In this document: piece by piece, positions 35,278 through 44,687 of the stretch
Layout: each line of letters starts with the position of its first letter
How positions within the stretch are numbered: position 1 is the stretch's first letter
Assembly: GCF_014270105.1 (NCBI RefSeq)
Contig: NZ_JACNMF010000002.1
Span: forward strand, 620,001-684,000
Direction of reading: 5' to 3'
DNA from: Hyunsoonleella aquatilis
GTDB lineage: Bacteria; Bacteroidota; Bacteroidia; Flavobacteriales; Flavobacteriaceae
Length of the DNA: 64,000 nt
Made by a program: the position numbers and the translations under genes
Notes under the pieces: generated by a model
What the model saw: only the letters and a program-made list of their open reading frames with translations
Database searches by the model: none
Told to the model about the DNA's origin: nothing

Positions 35278-35763
35278 ATGGTAATAAAAACCGAACACTG
35301 CCCCGACACAGCCGGCATTAAACAATCGTTTTCGCAAATAGATTTTACAGATACATTTTCAACTACAAATCACACAGATTCCTTAGATACAATAGCGCAT
35401 CTAATTTTTGGAAGCATGCCCAAATGGGTTGAATTTTTAATGGGTTTGCGCAATGCGATAGTTAAAGTATTTGGATTAAAAACCGAAATGGATAAAAACT
35501 TTAGTCCAAATTTCAAACCTGGCGAAAAAATGGGATTCATTAAAATTATTAGTGTTGAAGACAATGAGATTATGCTTGGGGCCGATGACAAACATTTAGA
35601 CTTTAGAGTGAGTGTTTTCAATTCAGAAGAAAACCAAAATAACATTAAAGTAACCACTTTGGTTAAATACAATAATTTATTTGGAAAGATTTACATGGCT
35701 ATAATTAGACCGTTTCACGTAATTATTGTGAAACAAATGGTAAAGCGAGCCTATAAGCAATGA
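35278..35763 (+). CDS. DUF2867-family protein
   Basis: A 161-residue protein of the SRPBCC-like DUF2867 family (MPKWVEFLMGLRNAIVKVFGLK, GFIKIISVEDNEIMLGADDKHLDFRVSV, VTTLVKYNNLFGKIYMAIIRPFH). Members are thought to bind lipids or small hydrophobic ligands, but none is well characterised. The ATG at 35278 is preferred to the TTG one codon earlier. The divergent TetR regulator suggests ligand-induced expression. Confidence 0.82.
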   Translation: MVIKTEHCPDTAGIKQSFSQIDFTDTFSTTNHTDSLDTIAHLIFGSMPKWVEFLMGLRNAIVKVFGLKTEMDKNFSPNFKPGEKMGFIKIISVEDNEIMLGADDKHLDFRVSVFNSEENQNNIKVTTLVKYNNLFGKIYMAIIRPFHVIIVKQMVKRAYKQ

Positions 35764-35781
35764 ATGAAAAAAGTAACTTTT

Positions 35782-36543
35782 TTAACTAAACTTAGCTTCT
35801 ATAATTTGCATCAATCGCTCTTCCAACTCTTCTTTGCCCTCCCAATTGTTGTAGTCAGGCTTGACCATAGCTTCTAGAAATCTCGTAGCATCTTCAAAAG
35901 ATTGCGTCGTGTTCAATTGGGAAATCACGCGGTCGTAATCAGCACTGTTTCCATCAAAAAGGTGCTTGATAAAGGCTATCTTGTCATTCAGTCCAATGTT
36001 GAGCCCACCTCTTTTTATGCTGTCGTTTAGGGATTTTTTTTCTTGTCCTTTTTGCTGTTGTGTTTTTGAAACAGGCTCAAAAACCGGCATATCTTTAAAC
36101 CCTGAAGTCAACTCCTCCAAATCATTTTTATGGTACTTGTCCTTTGCGACGACAGATTCAATAATTTCGTCCACTTCTTCTTGAGATACTTGAGCTTCTT
36201 CGGCTTCGGGCATTAGCTCCACCATATCCCGAATCTTGTTCATCACGGGCTCGGAAATCTCGTCGTCCTCAACATCGTCCAGGTTGATGTAGATTTTATC
36301 TTCAACTTCAATATTGTCGCTTATCTTTTTATTGAAGGCCGAATCAATCATGCCATAAAATGAGGAATCTTCACTAATTACAGGTAGTTCATCATCAATA
36401 TTTTCATAGGCAAATTTTAATACCGATAGTTTTTCATAAAGCACACGGGTCTCATCGTGCAACCTGTTCACGTCCCCCCTTCCCTTCAATTTTAGAATTC
36501 TATGGGCAATGCTCATCAGCTCGGATTCCAACTTCTTCTTCAT
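35782..36543 (-). CDS. conserved flavobacterial protein of unknown function
   Basis: A 253-residue acidic, helical, non-membrane protein. The N-terminus (MKKKLESELMSIAHRILKLKGRGDVNRLHDETRVLYEKL, in outline) looks like a coiled coil. A very acidic middle (about residues 80-135) and a compact C-terminus (NDKIAFIKHLFDGNSADYDRVISQLN...EAMVKPDYNNW) follow. I recall similar proteins beside tdk or alr in flavobacteria, without a known role. The ATG at 36543 is used; a GTG one codon upstream is possible. It diverges from tdk. Confidence 0.75.
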   Translation of the reverse strand: MKKKLESELMSIAHRILKLKGRGDVNRLHDETRVLYEKLSVLKFAYENIDDELPVISEDSSFYGMIDSAFNKKISDNIEVEDKIYINLDDVEDDEISEPVMNKIRDMVELMPEAEEAQVSQEEVDEIIESVVAKDKYHKNDLEELTSGFKDMPVFEPVSKTQQQKGQEKKSLNDSIKRGGLNIGLNDKIAFIKHLFDGNSADYDRVISQLNTTQSFEDATRFLEAMVKPDYNNWEGKEELEERLMQIIEAKFS

Positions 36544-36652
36544 CACTTTATAATTTTGAAAATTAATGTGCTTTACACTTTTGATTTTAATAAATTTACG
36601 CCACCTTTATACAAAACGGGCGATGCCGTCGATTTAGTGTTAAAATTACAAA

Positions 36653-37300
36653 ATGTTTCTCGAAAATACTGTAAATCATAAAGAACAATTTGGATGGATT
36701 GAAGTCATCTGCGGTTCAATGTTTTCAGGAAAAACCGAGGAATTGATACGCCGTTTGAAACGCGCACAAATTGCAAGGCAAAAGGTAGAGATTTTTAAAC
36801 CAGCTATTGATGTGCGTTATGATGAGGACAAAGTGGTGTCCCATGACGCAAATGAAATTCGTTCCACACCAGTACCCGCCGCCGCAAATATTCCAATTCT
36901 TGCAGATGGATGTGACGTTGTAGGCATTGACGAAGCACAGTTTTTTGATGATGAAATCGTTCGGGTGTGCAACGATTTGGCCAATAAGGGCGTCCGCGTT
37001 ATTGTTGCCGGACTGGATATGGACTACAAGGGCAATCCATTTGGCCCCATGCCCAACCTAATGGCTACCGCTGAATACGTGACCAAAGTGCATGCGGTTT
37101 GCGTGAGAACAGGCAATTTGGCTCAATATAGTTACCGCAAAGCGAATAGCGACAATATTGTGCTTTTAGGCGAAGAGGAAGAGTACGAACCGTTGAGCAG
37201 GGCGGCCTATTATAAATCCATGATGCGCGATAAAATTAGACATATGAAGGTGAAAGATGCCGAAGAAGTGACTCCTAAACAAAAGAAATCCGATGCCTAA
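36653..37300 (+). CDS. tdk: thymidine kinase
   Basis: A 215-residue type II thymidine kinase that phosphorylates thymidine with ATP. The P-loop is [15 protein letters not shown] (about residues 23-37), the Walker B/catalytic acid region is [13 protein letters not shown], and [12 protein letters not shown] is the family motif. The four Cys that bind structural zinc in most homologues are not all there: only one Cys remains in [19 protein letters not shown]. It overlaps alr by 8 bp, so the two are translationally coupled. Confidence 0.95.
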   Translation: MFLENTVNHKEQFGWIEVICGSMFSGKTEELIRRLKRAQIARQKVEIFKPAIDVRYDEDKVVSHDANEIRSTPVPAAANIPILADGCDVVGIDEAQFFDDEIVRVCNDLANKGVRVIVAGLDMDYKGNPFGPMPNLMATAEYVTKVHAVCVRTGNLAQYSYRKANSDNIVLLGEEEEYEPLSRAAYYKSMMRDKIRHMKVKDAEEVTPKQKKSDA

Positions 37301-38408
37301 AGCGCAAGAAACCGTTCTTGAAATTGACCTGAACGCCTTAAAACACAATTTTAAGTATTTAAAATCCAAACTTCAAAACGGCACTAAATTTTTAGCAGTG
37401 GTTAAGGCATTTGCCTATGGAAATGATGCCGAGGAAATTGCCAAATATCTTCAGGATTTGGAAGTAGATTATTTAGCTGTGGCCTATGCAAATGAGGGCG
37501 TGGCACTTCGAAAAGCGGGAATTACTACTCCGATTTTAGTACTGCACACCCTAGCTGTCAACTGCGATATCATTATTGAAAATTGTTTGGAACCCAATTT
37601 GTATAATGCCAAGATTTTAAATGAGTTTATCGCTGTTGCCACAGAAAAGCAACAAAAGGATTATCCCGTTCATATCAAATTTAATACTGGGTTGAACCGT
37701 TTGGGTTTTTGGGAGAATGATGTGGATTATGTGGTTGACAAATTAAAGGAAACATCTACCGTTAAAGTGAAATCCATTTTTTCCCATTTAGCCGCAAGTG
37801 AGGATTTGAATGAAAAAGCATTCACTTTGGGTCAGATTGAAAATTTTAAGGCAATTGCTGAAAATTTCTCCCAACAAATTGGGTACCAACCTTGGATGCA
37901 TACCTGCAATACTTCAGGGATTTTAAATTATCCAGAGGCGCACTTTGATATGGTGCGCTCGGGTATTGGACTTTACGGTTTTGGGAATTCTGAAAAGGAA
38001 AGTGCTCATTTAAAACCAATCGCGAGCTTGAAAACCGTGATTTCCCAGATTCACAACATTGAAAAAGGCGAATCGGTGGGCTACAACAGGGCTTTTAAAA
38101 GTGAAGCGCTATTTACGAAAACCGCTACTTTGCCGATTGGACATGCGGATGGCATCAGTAGGGTTTATGGAAACGGCAAGGGATTTGTGACTATTAAAGG
38201 CCAGAGAGCGCCCATTATCGGTAATACATGCATGGACATGATAATGGTCAATATCACGGATATAGATTGTAAGGAGGGAGATGAAGTTATCGTTTTTGAT
38301 GAGAAAACAACTTCGGCGGAAACCTTAGCTGAAAGTGCTGGCACTATCTCTTATGAATTGATTACTTCTATTTCGCAACGGGTGAAACGAATCATAAAGA
38401 GTCCCTAA
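37293..38408 (+). CDS. alr: alanine racemase
   Basis: A 371-residue PLP enzyme making D-alanine for peptidoglycan. The PLP Lys is K38 in [13 protein letters not shown]. The second catalytic Tyr lies in [23 protein letters not shown] is the conserved Cys/Met segment of the active site entry. The sequence is complete, with fold-type III barrel and C-terminal beta domain. The start overlaps the end of tdk. Confidence 0.95.
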   Translation: MPKAQETVLEIDLNALKHNFKYLKSKLQNGTKFLAVVKAFAYGNDAEEIAKYLQDLEVDYLAVAYANEGVALRKAGITTPILVLHTLAVNCDIIIENCLEPNLYNAKILNEFIAVATEKQQKDYPVHIKFNTGLNRLGFWENDVDYVVDKLKETSTVKVKSIFSHLAASEDLNEKAFTLGQIENFKAIAENFSQQIGYQPWMHTCNTSGILNYPEAHFDMVRSGIGLYGFGNSEKESAHLKPIASLKTVISQIHNIEKGESVGYNRAFKSEALFTKTATLPIGHADGISRVYGNGKGFVTIKGQRAPIIGNTCMDMIMVNITDIDCKEGDEVIVFDEKTTSAETLAESAGTISYELITSISQRVKRIIKSP

Positions 38409-38419
38409 GCCCCACCTAA

Positions 38420-38436
38420 CCTCCCCAAAGGGGAGG
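38420..38436. repeat. CCTCCCC-AAA-GGGGAGG hairpin repeat
   Basis: A 7-bp perfect stem with an AAA loop, 11 bp after the alr stop. Relative of the repeat at 27463. It might also act as a weak terminator, but no T run follows. Confidence 0.65.
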
Positions 38437-38486
38437 GACTGACAAACACGTAATATTCTTAAATACTCCTAGTAGTAAAATATGAA

Positions 38487-38669
38487 ATGAAAAACTTTAA
38501 GTATTGGAATAATTATCTGCTTATTGGGGTATTTGTTCTCTTTTTAAATAAGTTTATAGATGATTCATACGGGTTATTAAAATGGATTCTTCTATTTATT
38601 GGTTTGGGTTTATCCATATATGGATTAATTCTTTTCTTCAGAGAAAAGCGCAAAGATAAAATTGACTGA
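38487..38669 (+). CDS. small membrane protein with two helices
   Basis: A 60-residue protein with two hydrophobic helices (YLLIGVFVLFLNKFI and LLKWILLFIGLGLSIYGLILFF) and a charged C-terminus (REKRKDKID). A different-frame ATG lies 5 bp upstream. It stands alone after alr. Unknown function. Confidence 0.5.
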   Translation: MKNFKYWNNYLLIGVFVLFLNKFIDDSYGLLKWILLFIGLGLSIYGLILFFREKRKDKID

Positions 38670-38904
38670 TTCAAAAAACATCGACTTTGGCTGATAGGTG
38701 CGTAAGGGATTGAACGGCCTGTTTGAAATCCTTTTTTAAAGCAGTTATGGTTTAAGTCTGTGCAGAACATAAATTTTTGAGATTGCCACAGTCGTTCCTC
38801 CTTCGCAATGACGCTTTAAAAAAGATTGAGTAGTGAAAGCCCGACCCGAGGACGGTTGTTTCACAAAACGTTCTGAGGTGGCATCGAGGGTAACGCCCAA
38901 ATAA

Positions 38905-39453
38905 TTAGGCTTCAGGATTTTTGTCGCGAATACGTTTATAGATTTTATAGCCCAGCATAATTAATATGCCCAAAACCACCATGCCTATGAGGCCCCAAAC
39001 CCAGTTGATGGCACTTTTTAGAATGACCAAAAACACCACGGCGAAGAGGATAAACGTGGCGCCCTCGTTCCAAAGGCGCATAAAACTTGAGGTTTTCTTT
39101 ACCACATCGTTTTGCAATTGTTTGAAATACTGATGGGTTTTTAAGTGATAAATGAACAGTAAGAGCACAAAGGTTAATTTGACGTGCATCCAGGCTTGCT
39201 CCAACCAAAACGGCTGCAAAATGAGCAACCAAATGGCGAAAATGGTGGATAATATTGCCGAGGGCCAAGTGATGATATACCAGAGGCGTTTGGCCATAAG
39301 CTTCAATTGCTTGCCCAAAATTTCCTTTTCGGGCGAGGGTTTATGAAATGCCTCTATTTGATACACAAAAAGCCGTGGAATGTAGAACAGCCCCGCAAAC
39401 CAAGTGATCACAAAAATGAGGTGAAAGGCTTTGATGTAGTGGTAGTATTCCAT
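38905..39453 (-). CDS. hemJ: protoporphyrinogen IX oxidase, HemJ-type (CopD-like)
   Basis: A 182-residue membrane protein with four to five helices. The N-terminal MEYYHYIKAFHLIFVITWFAGLFYIPRLFVY holds the conserved His and Arg of the HemJ family (also annotated CopD). Later WMHVKLTFVLLLFIYH gives the second conserved His/Lys segment. HemJ oxidises protoporphyrinogen IX to protoporphyrin IX. The position beside hemH and the rest of the heme cluster, which contains no HemG or HemY, makes HemJ much more likely than a copper protein. Confidence 0.85.
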   Translation of the reverse strand: MEYYHYIKAFHLIFVITWFAGLFYIPRLFVYQIEAFHKPSPEKEILGKQLKLMAKRLWYIITWPSAILSTIFAIWLLILQPFWLEQAWMHVKLTFVLLLFIYHLKTHQYFKQLQNDVVKKTSSFMRLWNEGATFILFAVVFLVILKSAINWVWGLIGMVVLGILIMLGYKIYKRIRDKNPEA

Positions 39454-39457
39454 AAAA

Positions 39458-40825
39458 CTATGTGGTTTCCAGTGCTTCGGTTTCGGGTTTCAAGTTCTTA
39501 ATAATTTCTCTATTTAGAAAATATCCGGTAACGATTGTGGCCAAAATATCGGCAATGGGAAAGGCAACCCAAACGCCTAATTCGCCCATGAATTTTGGTA
39601 AAATCAAAATCAAAGGAATAAAGAAAAAACCTTGCCGTGTAAGGGTTAGCAGTAATGCTGGAATAGCTTTCCCTATGGCCTGAAAATAGGCGGCACCGAT
39701 TAACTGCAATGCAATAATTGGGGTGGCAGCGAATACCCAGCGCATGGCGGAGGGGGTTTCTTCAACCACTTGGGCATCCGTGGTAAACAGTTTTGTAATA
39801 GGTTCTGGGAAAATCATCAGTAGGACAAAAACCAAAGTTGCCAACCCGGCCGCATACTTGATGGCGGTATAGATGGACTGCTTTACCCGTTCCTTTTGAT
39901 TGGCGCCATAATTAAAGCCTGCTATAGGCAAAAATCCTTGGGTAATACCATACACAGGAAATAGGGCGAACATGAGCATTCTACCGACAATAGCGTAGGC
40001 GGTGACTGAGGTTTCACCACCCAAATCGAACAAAATATTATTCATAAACAGATAGGTGATACTCACTACGGCCTGTCTCGCCAGCGTTACAAAACCCAAT
40101 GCGCCAATTTCTGAAACTATCGGTTTATTTAAACCGAAGTGGCATTTGGCAATTTTTAATTCGGAATTTGGGGACATAAAAAACCACAGAATAAAAGCAA
40201 AGCACAGCAAATACGAACCCGTTGTGGCCCAAGCCGCACCGGTCATTCCCATATCCAATACGTTGATTAAGATATAATCCAACAACAAGTTGCTTACGGA
40301 TGGAATCATCATGGCGTACATAGCAAATTTTGGCTTGCCTTCTGCCCGAATCACCGTATTTCCCATCATGCAAAGCGCTAAAAAGGGTACGCCGTACAAT
40401 ACGATGGTATAGTAAATTTTGGCGGGTTCAAAAATGTTGCCTTTCCCCCCGAATGCAGGAATGATAGCGTCCACAAACCACAGTCCAACTGTGACCAAAG
40501 AGACAGTAAGCAATAGCGTTAAGGTAATTTGATTTCCGAAAGTTTTCAGTGCTTTTCTAGGATTTTCAGCTCCCAAAGCTCTCGAAATAATGGACGATCC
40601 GCCAATGCCAATCGCCATGCCCAAGGCCGCAATAAAAAATGAAACAGGCAATACTACATTAATAGCCGCAATAGCCGTAGCTCCAATCCAATTTCCCACA
40701 AAAATGGTGTCCACCAAAATATTGAGGGACATGACTAAAATACCGATGGACGCAGGCACAGCCTGTTTTATCAAAAGCTTGCCGATAGGCTGTGTCCCTA
40801 AATCTTGTGAGGAAATTTTAGCCAT
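39458..40825 (-). CDS. MATE-family transporter
   Basis: A 455-residue, 12-helix transporter (GKLLIKQAVPASIGILVMSLNILVDTIFVGNWIG, second half from GALGFVTLARQAVVSITYLFMNNILF). It is not closely similar to the MATE protein at 25238. Its ATG overlaps the TAA of hemH (TAATG), and hemJ begins 4 bp after its end, so it is translated within a hemH-MATE-hemJ operon. It might export porphyrins or drugs; that is a guess from position. Confidence 0.88.
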   Translation of the reverse strand: MAKISSQDLGTQPIGKLLIKQAVPASIGILVMSLNILVDTIFVGNWIGATAIAAINVVLPVSFFIAALGMAIGIGGSSIISRALGAENPRKALKTFGNQITLTLLLTVSLVTVGLWFVDAIIPAFGGKGNIFEPAKIYYTIVLYGVPFLALCMMGNTVIRAEGKPKFAMYAMMIPSVSNLLLDYILINVLDMGMTGAAWATTGSYLLCFAFILWFFMSPNSELKIAKCHFGLNKPIVSEIGALGFVTLARQAVVSITYLFMNNILFDLGGETSVTAYAIVGRMLMFALFPVYGITQGFLPIAGFNYGANQKERVKQSIYTAIKYAAGLATLVFVLLMIFPEPITKLFTTDAQVVEETPSAMRWVFAATPIIALQLIGAAYFQAIGKAIPALLLTLTRQGFFFIPLILILPKFMGELGVWVAFPIADILATIVTGYFLNREIIKNLKPETEALETT

Positions 40826-41865
40826 TAAACTGTTGCCGAGGTTTCAGCGGTTGCCCATTCGTTAGCCATATTTGCTATAACTTGTGCAAAATCATCGCGT
40901 TCGTTCAAACACGGGATAACGGTAAACTCCTTCCCACCAACTTCATGAAAAATCTCTTCGCCTTCCATGGCAATTTCTTCAAGTGTTTCTAAACAATCAC
41001 TAACGAATGCCGGTGTTACAATAGCCATTTTTTTAATACCTGCTTTACCCATGCGTTCAATGGTGCGGTCTGTATAGGGCTGCAACCATGGATCAAAACC
41101 CAACCTGGATTGAAACGTCGTAGAATATGTACCGTTTTTTAAACCTAACTTCTTCGCTACATTTACTGTCGTTATCTCACATTGATGACGGTAGCAAAAT
41201 TCGTGTTGTTTACTCCCTTTTTTGAAGCAACATTTGCCATCCATTTTGCAGTTGCCGTTGGTAATATCACTTTTGCGAATATGCCGTTCAGGAACCCCGT
41301 GGTAGCTAAATAGAATATGCTCATAATCTAGTCCATCCAGTGATTCTGCAATACTTTTTGAAAGCACATTGATATAATCCTGCCTGTGATAAAAGGCTGG
41401 CGTTCGGGTAATTTTTACCTGAGGAAAGTGCTCGGCAACCAATTCGTCCACTTTTACATCTATCGTTTCCGTAGTTGCCATAGCAAACTGCGGATACAGC
41501 GGTACCGTTTTTATTTCTGTGCACCCTTTATCCACCAATTCCTGGAGGCCTTTTTTAATGGTCATACTTCCGTATCGCATGGCCAGTGCCACAGGATAGT
41601 CCAGTTTTTCCTGCACTTTTTCCTGCAATCGTTCAGAAAGCACAATTAAAGGCGAACCTTCCTCCCACCAAATCTTTTGATAGGCTTTTGCAGATGCTTT
41701 AGGTCGCGTATTTAATATAATACCTTTAACTAGCAAGGTTCTTGCCCAAAGGGGCACATCGATAACCCGTTCATCCATTAAAAATTCGCCTAAATATTTT
41801 TTGACATCCTTGGGTTTCGGGCTGTCCGGTGAACCCAAATTAACTAGTAGAATTCCTTTTTGCAT
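40825..41865 (-). CDS. hemH: ferrochelatase
   Basis: A 346-residue enzyme inserting Fe2+ into protoporphyrin IX. The catalytic His is in ILFSYHGVPERHI (His189). N-terminal GILLVNLGSPDSP and C-terminal TPAFVSDCLETLEEI are standard. Five Cys cluster just after the active site (206, 212, 213, 224, 229, in the segment NCKMDGKCC...FCYRHQC), which could bind an internal 2Fe-2S cluster as in some bacterial ferrochelatases. The ATG at 41865 is preferred over a TTG at 41886. Confidence 0.95.
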   Translation of the reverse strand: MQKGILLVNLGSPDSPKPKDVKKYLGEFLMDERVIDVPLWARTLLVKGIILNTRPKASAKAYQKIWWEEGSPLIVLSERLQEKVQEKLDYPVALAMRYGSMTIKKGLQELVDKGCTEIKTVPLYPQFAMATTETIDVKVDELVAEHFPQVKITRTPAFYHRQDYINVLSKSIAESLDGLDYEHILFSYHGVPERHIRKSDITNGNCKMDGKCCFKKGSKQHEFCYRHQCEITTVNVAKKLGLKNGTYSTTFQSRLGFDPWLQPYTDRTIERMGKAGIKKMAIVTPAFVSDCLETLEEIAMEGEEIFHEVGGKEFTVIPCLNERDDFAQVIANMANEWATAETSATV

Positions 41866-42336
41866 AGTATACTTTTCGTTTTGCAAAAATACGATAGAAA
41901 TTTAAAATGGCTTCTTACTGGCCACAAAATACTACTGGAACATTAGGACTTCTATAGCGTTTAAGGGTATTACTCAAATTAAGGGCAAAATCATAATAAT
42001 GGCACAACCTGTAACATTTGCGCCATAAAGAACCATAGCACTTTTATGGTGAACGATTTTATTCCAAAATCAAGGAATACACCATAGATTTACCGACGCG
42101 TAAGCACAATGTGCAAAATTACCTCTAACAGATTTAGCTCTGTTTGTGGTACAAAACAGGACGGTTTCCAGACGGATTGCAATCCTGAAAAATACCGCAT
42201 GAGGTGTTTAATTTTGCTAAAGATTTAGTTTGTACGTGCTTGGATAAGGCTTCAATTTCCGGGGTTAGAAATTTCATGATTTCAACGTTTTGGGGTTAAA
42301 CATTTGTCTAATATAAACAAAAATGCTTACAAATCG
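41866..42336. other. spacer between hemH and the AraC-type regulator
   Basis: 471 bp without a clear large gene. The only candidate is a 47-codon minus-strand ORF at 42134-42277, listed separately. The remainder (41886-42130) shows no gene, strong hairpin or repeat that I can support. Confidence 0.5.
42134..42277 (-). CDS. 47-residue peptide (possible gene)
   Basis: ATG at 42277, 47 codons, TAA. The peptide begins MKFLTPEIEALSKHVQTKSL and continues AKLNTSCGIFQDCNPSGNRPVLYHKQS. It has a charged helical first half and a second half with two Cys, three Ser and Thr. It looks a little like a precursor peptide with leader and core, but no modifying enzyme is nearby. It could equally be a chance ORF. 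The gene lies between an AraC regulator and hemH on the same strand as both. Confidence 0.35.
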   Translation of the reverse strand: MKFLTPEIEALSKHVQTKSLAKLNTSCGIFQDCNPSGNRPVLYHKQS

Positions 42337-43233
42337 TTAAGCCATGGACATAATGTATTTTTTTGGCGTTGTACCGTATTTCTTTTTGAAAGCCGCGATA
42401 AAGTGACTGGAGGTACTGTATCCCACTTTATGCCCAACCTCATTAACATTGTGTTCACCTGACTCCAATAGCTTTCGAGCTACTTCCATTTTGTAATCAA
42501 ATAAAAAGCTGAATACCGAATCCCCATAAATTTGCTTAAACCCTTCTTTCAATTTTTTAATGTTCAATCCAATCTCGTCAGCTAGTTCCTGTAAACTTGG
42601 AGGTTCAGCCATTCGGGAGACCACAATATCCTTAGCTTTCCTGATTTTGATAACATTGGCCTCATCTACCAAAAACGGACATTGCTCAATATCGGCGTCT
42701 TCGCTTCGGTTAAAATACAAACTCAATAGTTCGTAGGCTTTTCCTTTGAAGTATAATTGCTTAATCGAAGTATTCAAATTAAAATTGATAAGCTGGTTCA
42801 AAACGATAGCCATCGATGGAGAAATAACACCATCTTTATAATACTTTTTATCCTTGTTTTCAGAATTTAAAAATGAAATATAATCGGCCTCTTGTGAAAA
42901 AAGGCTATGGAATTTCTTTATGGAAATCAAAATGGAAACAATCCAAGAATTTGGTTCTACTTGAAGGTCAATGGGTAGTTCTCGTTGCGGATTATAAAGC
43001 AACAACGAGTTTTCTTCGTGAATGTCCAATGCATAACGCCCTTGGTTGAACACAAACTTTGTCCCTCCCTTGATACAAAAGTGAAATTGGATAAAACTGC
43101 TATCTATTTCTTTTGCAACACTTTTAACGATACTTTCGTCATTTTTAAAAGTCAAAATCAAAAAGCCATCATCAACTTTCGTTTCCTCAAAAGTACTTCT
43201 AGCGATACTTTTTATTTTGTTTTTTCCGTCCAT
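42337..43233 (-). CDS. AraC-family transcriptional regulator
   Basis: A 298-residue protein. The C-terminal double HTH is PPSLQELADEIGLNIKKLKEGFKQIYGDSVFSFL plus VNEVGHKVGYSTSSHFIAAFKKKYGTTPKKY. The N-terminal half is a ligand or regulatory domain (QFHFCIKGGTKFVFNQGRYALDIHEENSLLLYNP, cupin-like). It diverges from hemA with a 190-bp control region between them, so it is a candidate regulator of heme synthesis. Confidence 0.88.
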   Translation of the reverse strand: MDGKNKIKSIARSTFEETKVDDGFLILTFKNDESIVKSVAKEIDSSFIQFHFCIKGGTKFVFNQGRYALDIHEENSLLLYNPQRELPIDLQVEPNSWIVSILISIKKFHSLFSQEADYISFLNSENKDKKYYKDGVISPSMAIVLNQLINFNLNTSIKQLYFKGKAYELLSLYFNRSEDADIEQCPFLVDEANVIKIRKAKDIVVSRMAEPPSLQELADEIGLNIKKLKEGFKQIYGDSVFSFLFDYKMEVARKLLESGEHNVNEVGHKVGYSTSSHFIAAFKKKYGTTPKKYIMSMA

Positions 43234-43294
43234 TTTTTAATTTTATTTAGAATAGTTCTAAATTAAAGGCTTCAAAACTGCCAAATACACTACA

Positions 43295-43318
43295 AAAATA
43301 TGACATTTATCATATTTT
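43295..43318. promoter_or_regulatory. operator-like palindrome between AraC regulator and hemA
   Basis: AAAATATGA (43295-43303) and TCATATTTT (43310-43318) are 9-bp perfect inverted arms with a 6-bp spacer. The left arm overlaps a minus-strand TATTTTTG (43293-43300) that could be the -7 box of the regulator gene, so binding here could give autoregulation. This is inferred from position only; the site is AT-rich and could be chance. Confidence 0.4.
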
Positions 43319-43394
43319 ATTTGCAAATCACTGTAAAAAACCACAAACGATATTAAAAGTTCTTTCAGCGTTATTTTTTTTTTATCATTCCAAT

Positions 43395-43402
43395 TACATT
43401 TG
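43395..43402 (+). promoter_or_regulatory. -7 box of the hemA operon promoter
   Basis: TACATTTG matches TAnnTTTG and lies 22 nt before the hemA start. The -33 region is a T-rich TTATTT without a perfect TTTG. Confidence 0.5.
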
Positions 43403-43424
43403 TTTCGCAATTTCAGGTAGAGTA

Positions 43425-44687
43425 ATGCACAAATACAATATTAGCAAGAGCAGTTCCTTTTACGCCATCGGTTTAAGTTACAAAAAAGCCGATGCCGATA
43501 TACGCGGTCGTTTTAGTTTGGACGATGAGTCTAAGCATACTTTATTGCAGGAAGCCAAGGACAACGGTATTGAAAGCTTGATTGTGACTTCCACTTGTAA
43601 CCGGACCGAAATTTATGGTTTTGCCCAACACCCTTTTCAATTGATAGAATTGCTTTGCGACAATACCAATGGCACTGTTGAGGAGTTTCGCGACGTGGCT
43701 TATGTTTACAAAAATAAGGAGGCCATTGCACACATGTTTCGGGTAGGCTCAGGTTTGGACAGTCAGATATTGGGCGATTTTGAAATTATCAGTCAGTTGA
43801 AAGGGAGCAGTAAGCTATCACGGAAGTATGGTTTACTGAATCATTTTTCCGAGCGTTTGGTGAATGCTGTGATTCAAGCAAGCAAACGTATCAAAACCGA
43901 AACCAATATTTCCTCAGGGGCCACATCGGTATCCTTTGCCTCTGTTCAGTATATTTTCAGAAATGTGGAGGACGTATCAAACAAGGATATTTTGTTGTTT
44001 GGTACGGGTAAAATTGGTAGAAATACCTGTGAAAACTTAGTAAAACATACCGAAAACGAACATATCACTCTAATAAACCGCACCAAGGATAAAGCGGAGC
44101 AAATCGCCGGAAAGTTCAATTTGGTGGTTAAGGATTATGCCAATTTACAGGAGGAAATCAGTACTTCCGATATTTTAATTGTGGCAACGGGGGCACATCG
44201 CCCAACGATAGACAAGCACATCATTCAAACGAAAAAACCACTTTTGATTTTGGACCTTTCCATTCCAAAGAACGTCAACGAAAATGTTCAGGAATTGGCA
44301 AATGTGTCTTTAGTGCATTTAGACCATTTATCCAAAATTACGGATGAAACTTTAGAAAACCGAAAGGCCGATATTCCGCTGGCCGAAGCCATTATTGAGG
44401 AGGTTAAAGCCGAGTTTAATAGCTGGTTGGAAACCCGAAAATTTGCACCCACCATCAAAGCCTTAAAGCATAAATTGACGGATTTTGCCACTGCGGAATT
44501 GGATACCCAACGTAAAAAAAATGCCAATTTCAACGAAGCCCAAGCTGAATTGATCAGCACCAAAATCATTCAAAAAATTACCAATCATTTTGCGCATCAT
44601 TTAAAGGATGATGATGTTTCTACAGATGATAGCCTGGAACTGATTAAAAAAGTGTTCCAGTTAGAACCTACCCCAAAAAATGTCTAA
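43425..44687 (+). CDS. hemA: glutamyl-tRNA reductase
   Basis: A 420-residue enzyme reducing glutamyl-tRNA-Glu to glutamate-1-semialdehyde with NADPH, the first step of C5 heme synthesis. The catalytic Cys lies in LIVTSTCNRTEIYG. The conserved IASFKRGKTETNIS-like segment appears as ASKRIKTETNISSGATSVSFA. The NADPH domain is ILLFGTGKIGRNTCENL. The last 8 bp overlap the hemC/D start. First gene of the main heme operon. Confidence 0.95.
   Translation: MHKYNISKSSSFYAIGLSYKKADADIRGRFSLDDESKHTLLQEAKDNGIESLIVTSTCNRTEIYGFAQHPFQLIELLCDNTNGTVEEFRDVAYVYKNKEAIAHMFRVGSGLDSQILGDFEIISQLKGSSKLSRKYGLLNHFSERLVNAVIQASKRIKTETNISSGATSVSFASVQYIFRNVEDVSNKDILLFGTGKIGRNTCENLVKHTENEHITLINRTKDKAEQIAGKFNLVVKDYANLQEEISTSDILIVATGAHRPTIDKHIIQTKKPLLILDLSIPKNVNENVQELANVSLVHLDHLSKITDETLENRKADIPLAEAIIEEVKAEFNSWLETRKFAPTIKALKHKLTDFATAELDTQRKKNANFNEAQAELISTKIIQKITNHFAHHLKDDDVSTDDSLELIKKVFQLEPTPKNV

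Noticed and set aside
38670-38904. Possible gene or RNA in the spacer between the small membrane gene and hemJ
   Set aside because: Only repeat-like fragments (GTCGTTCCTCCTTCGCAATGAC) are seen. No supported ORF or RNA structure.
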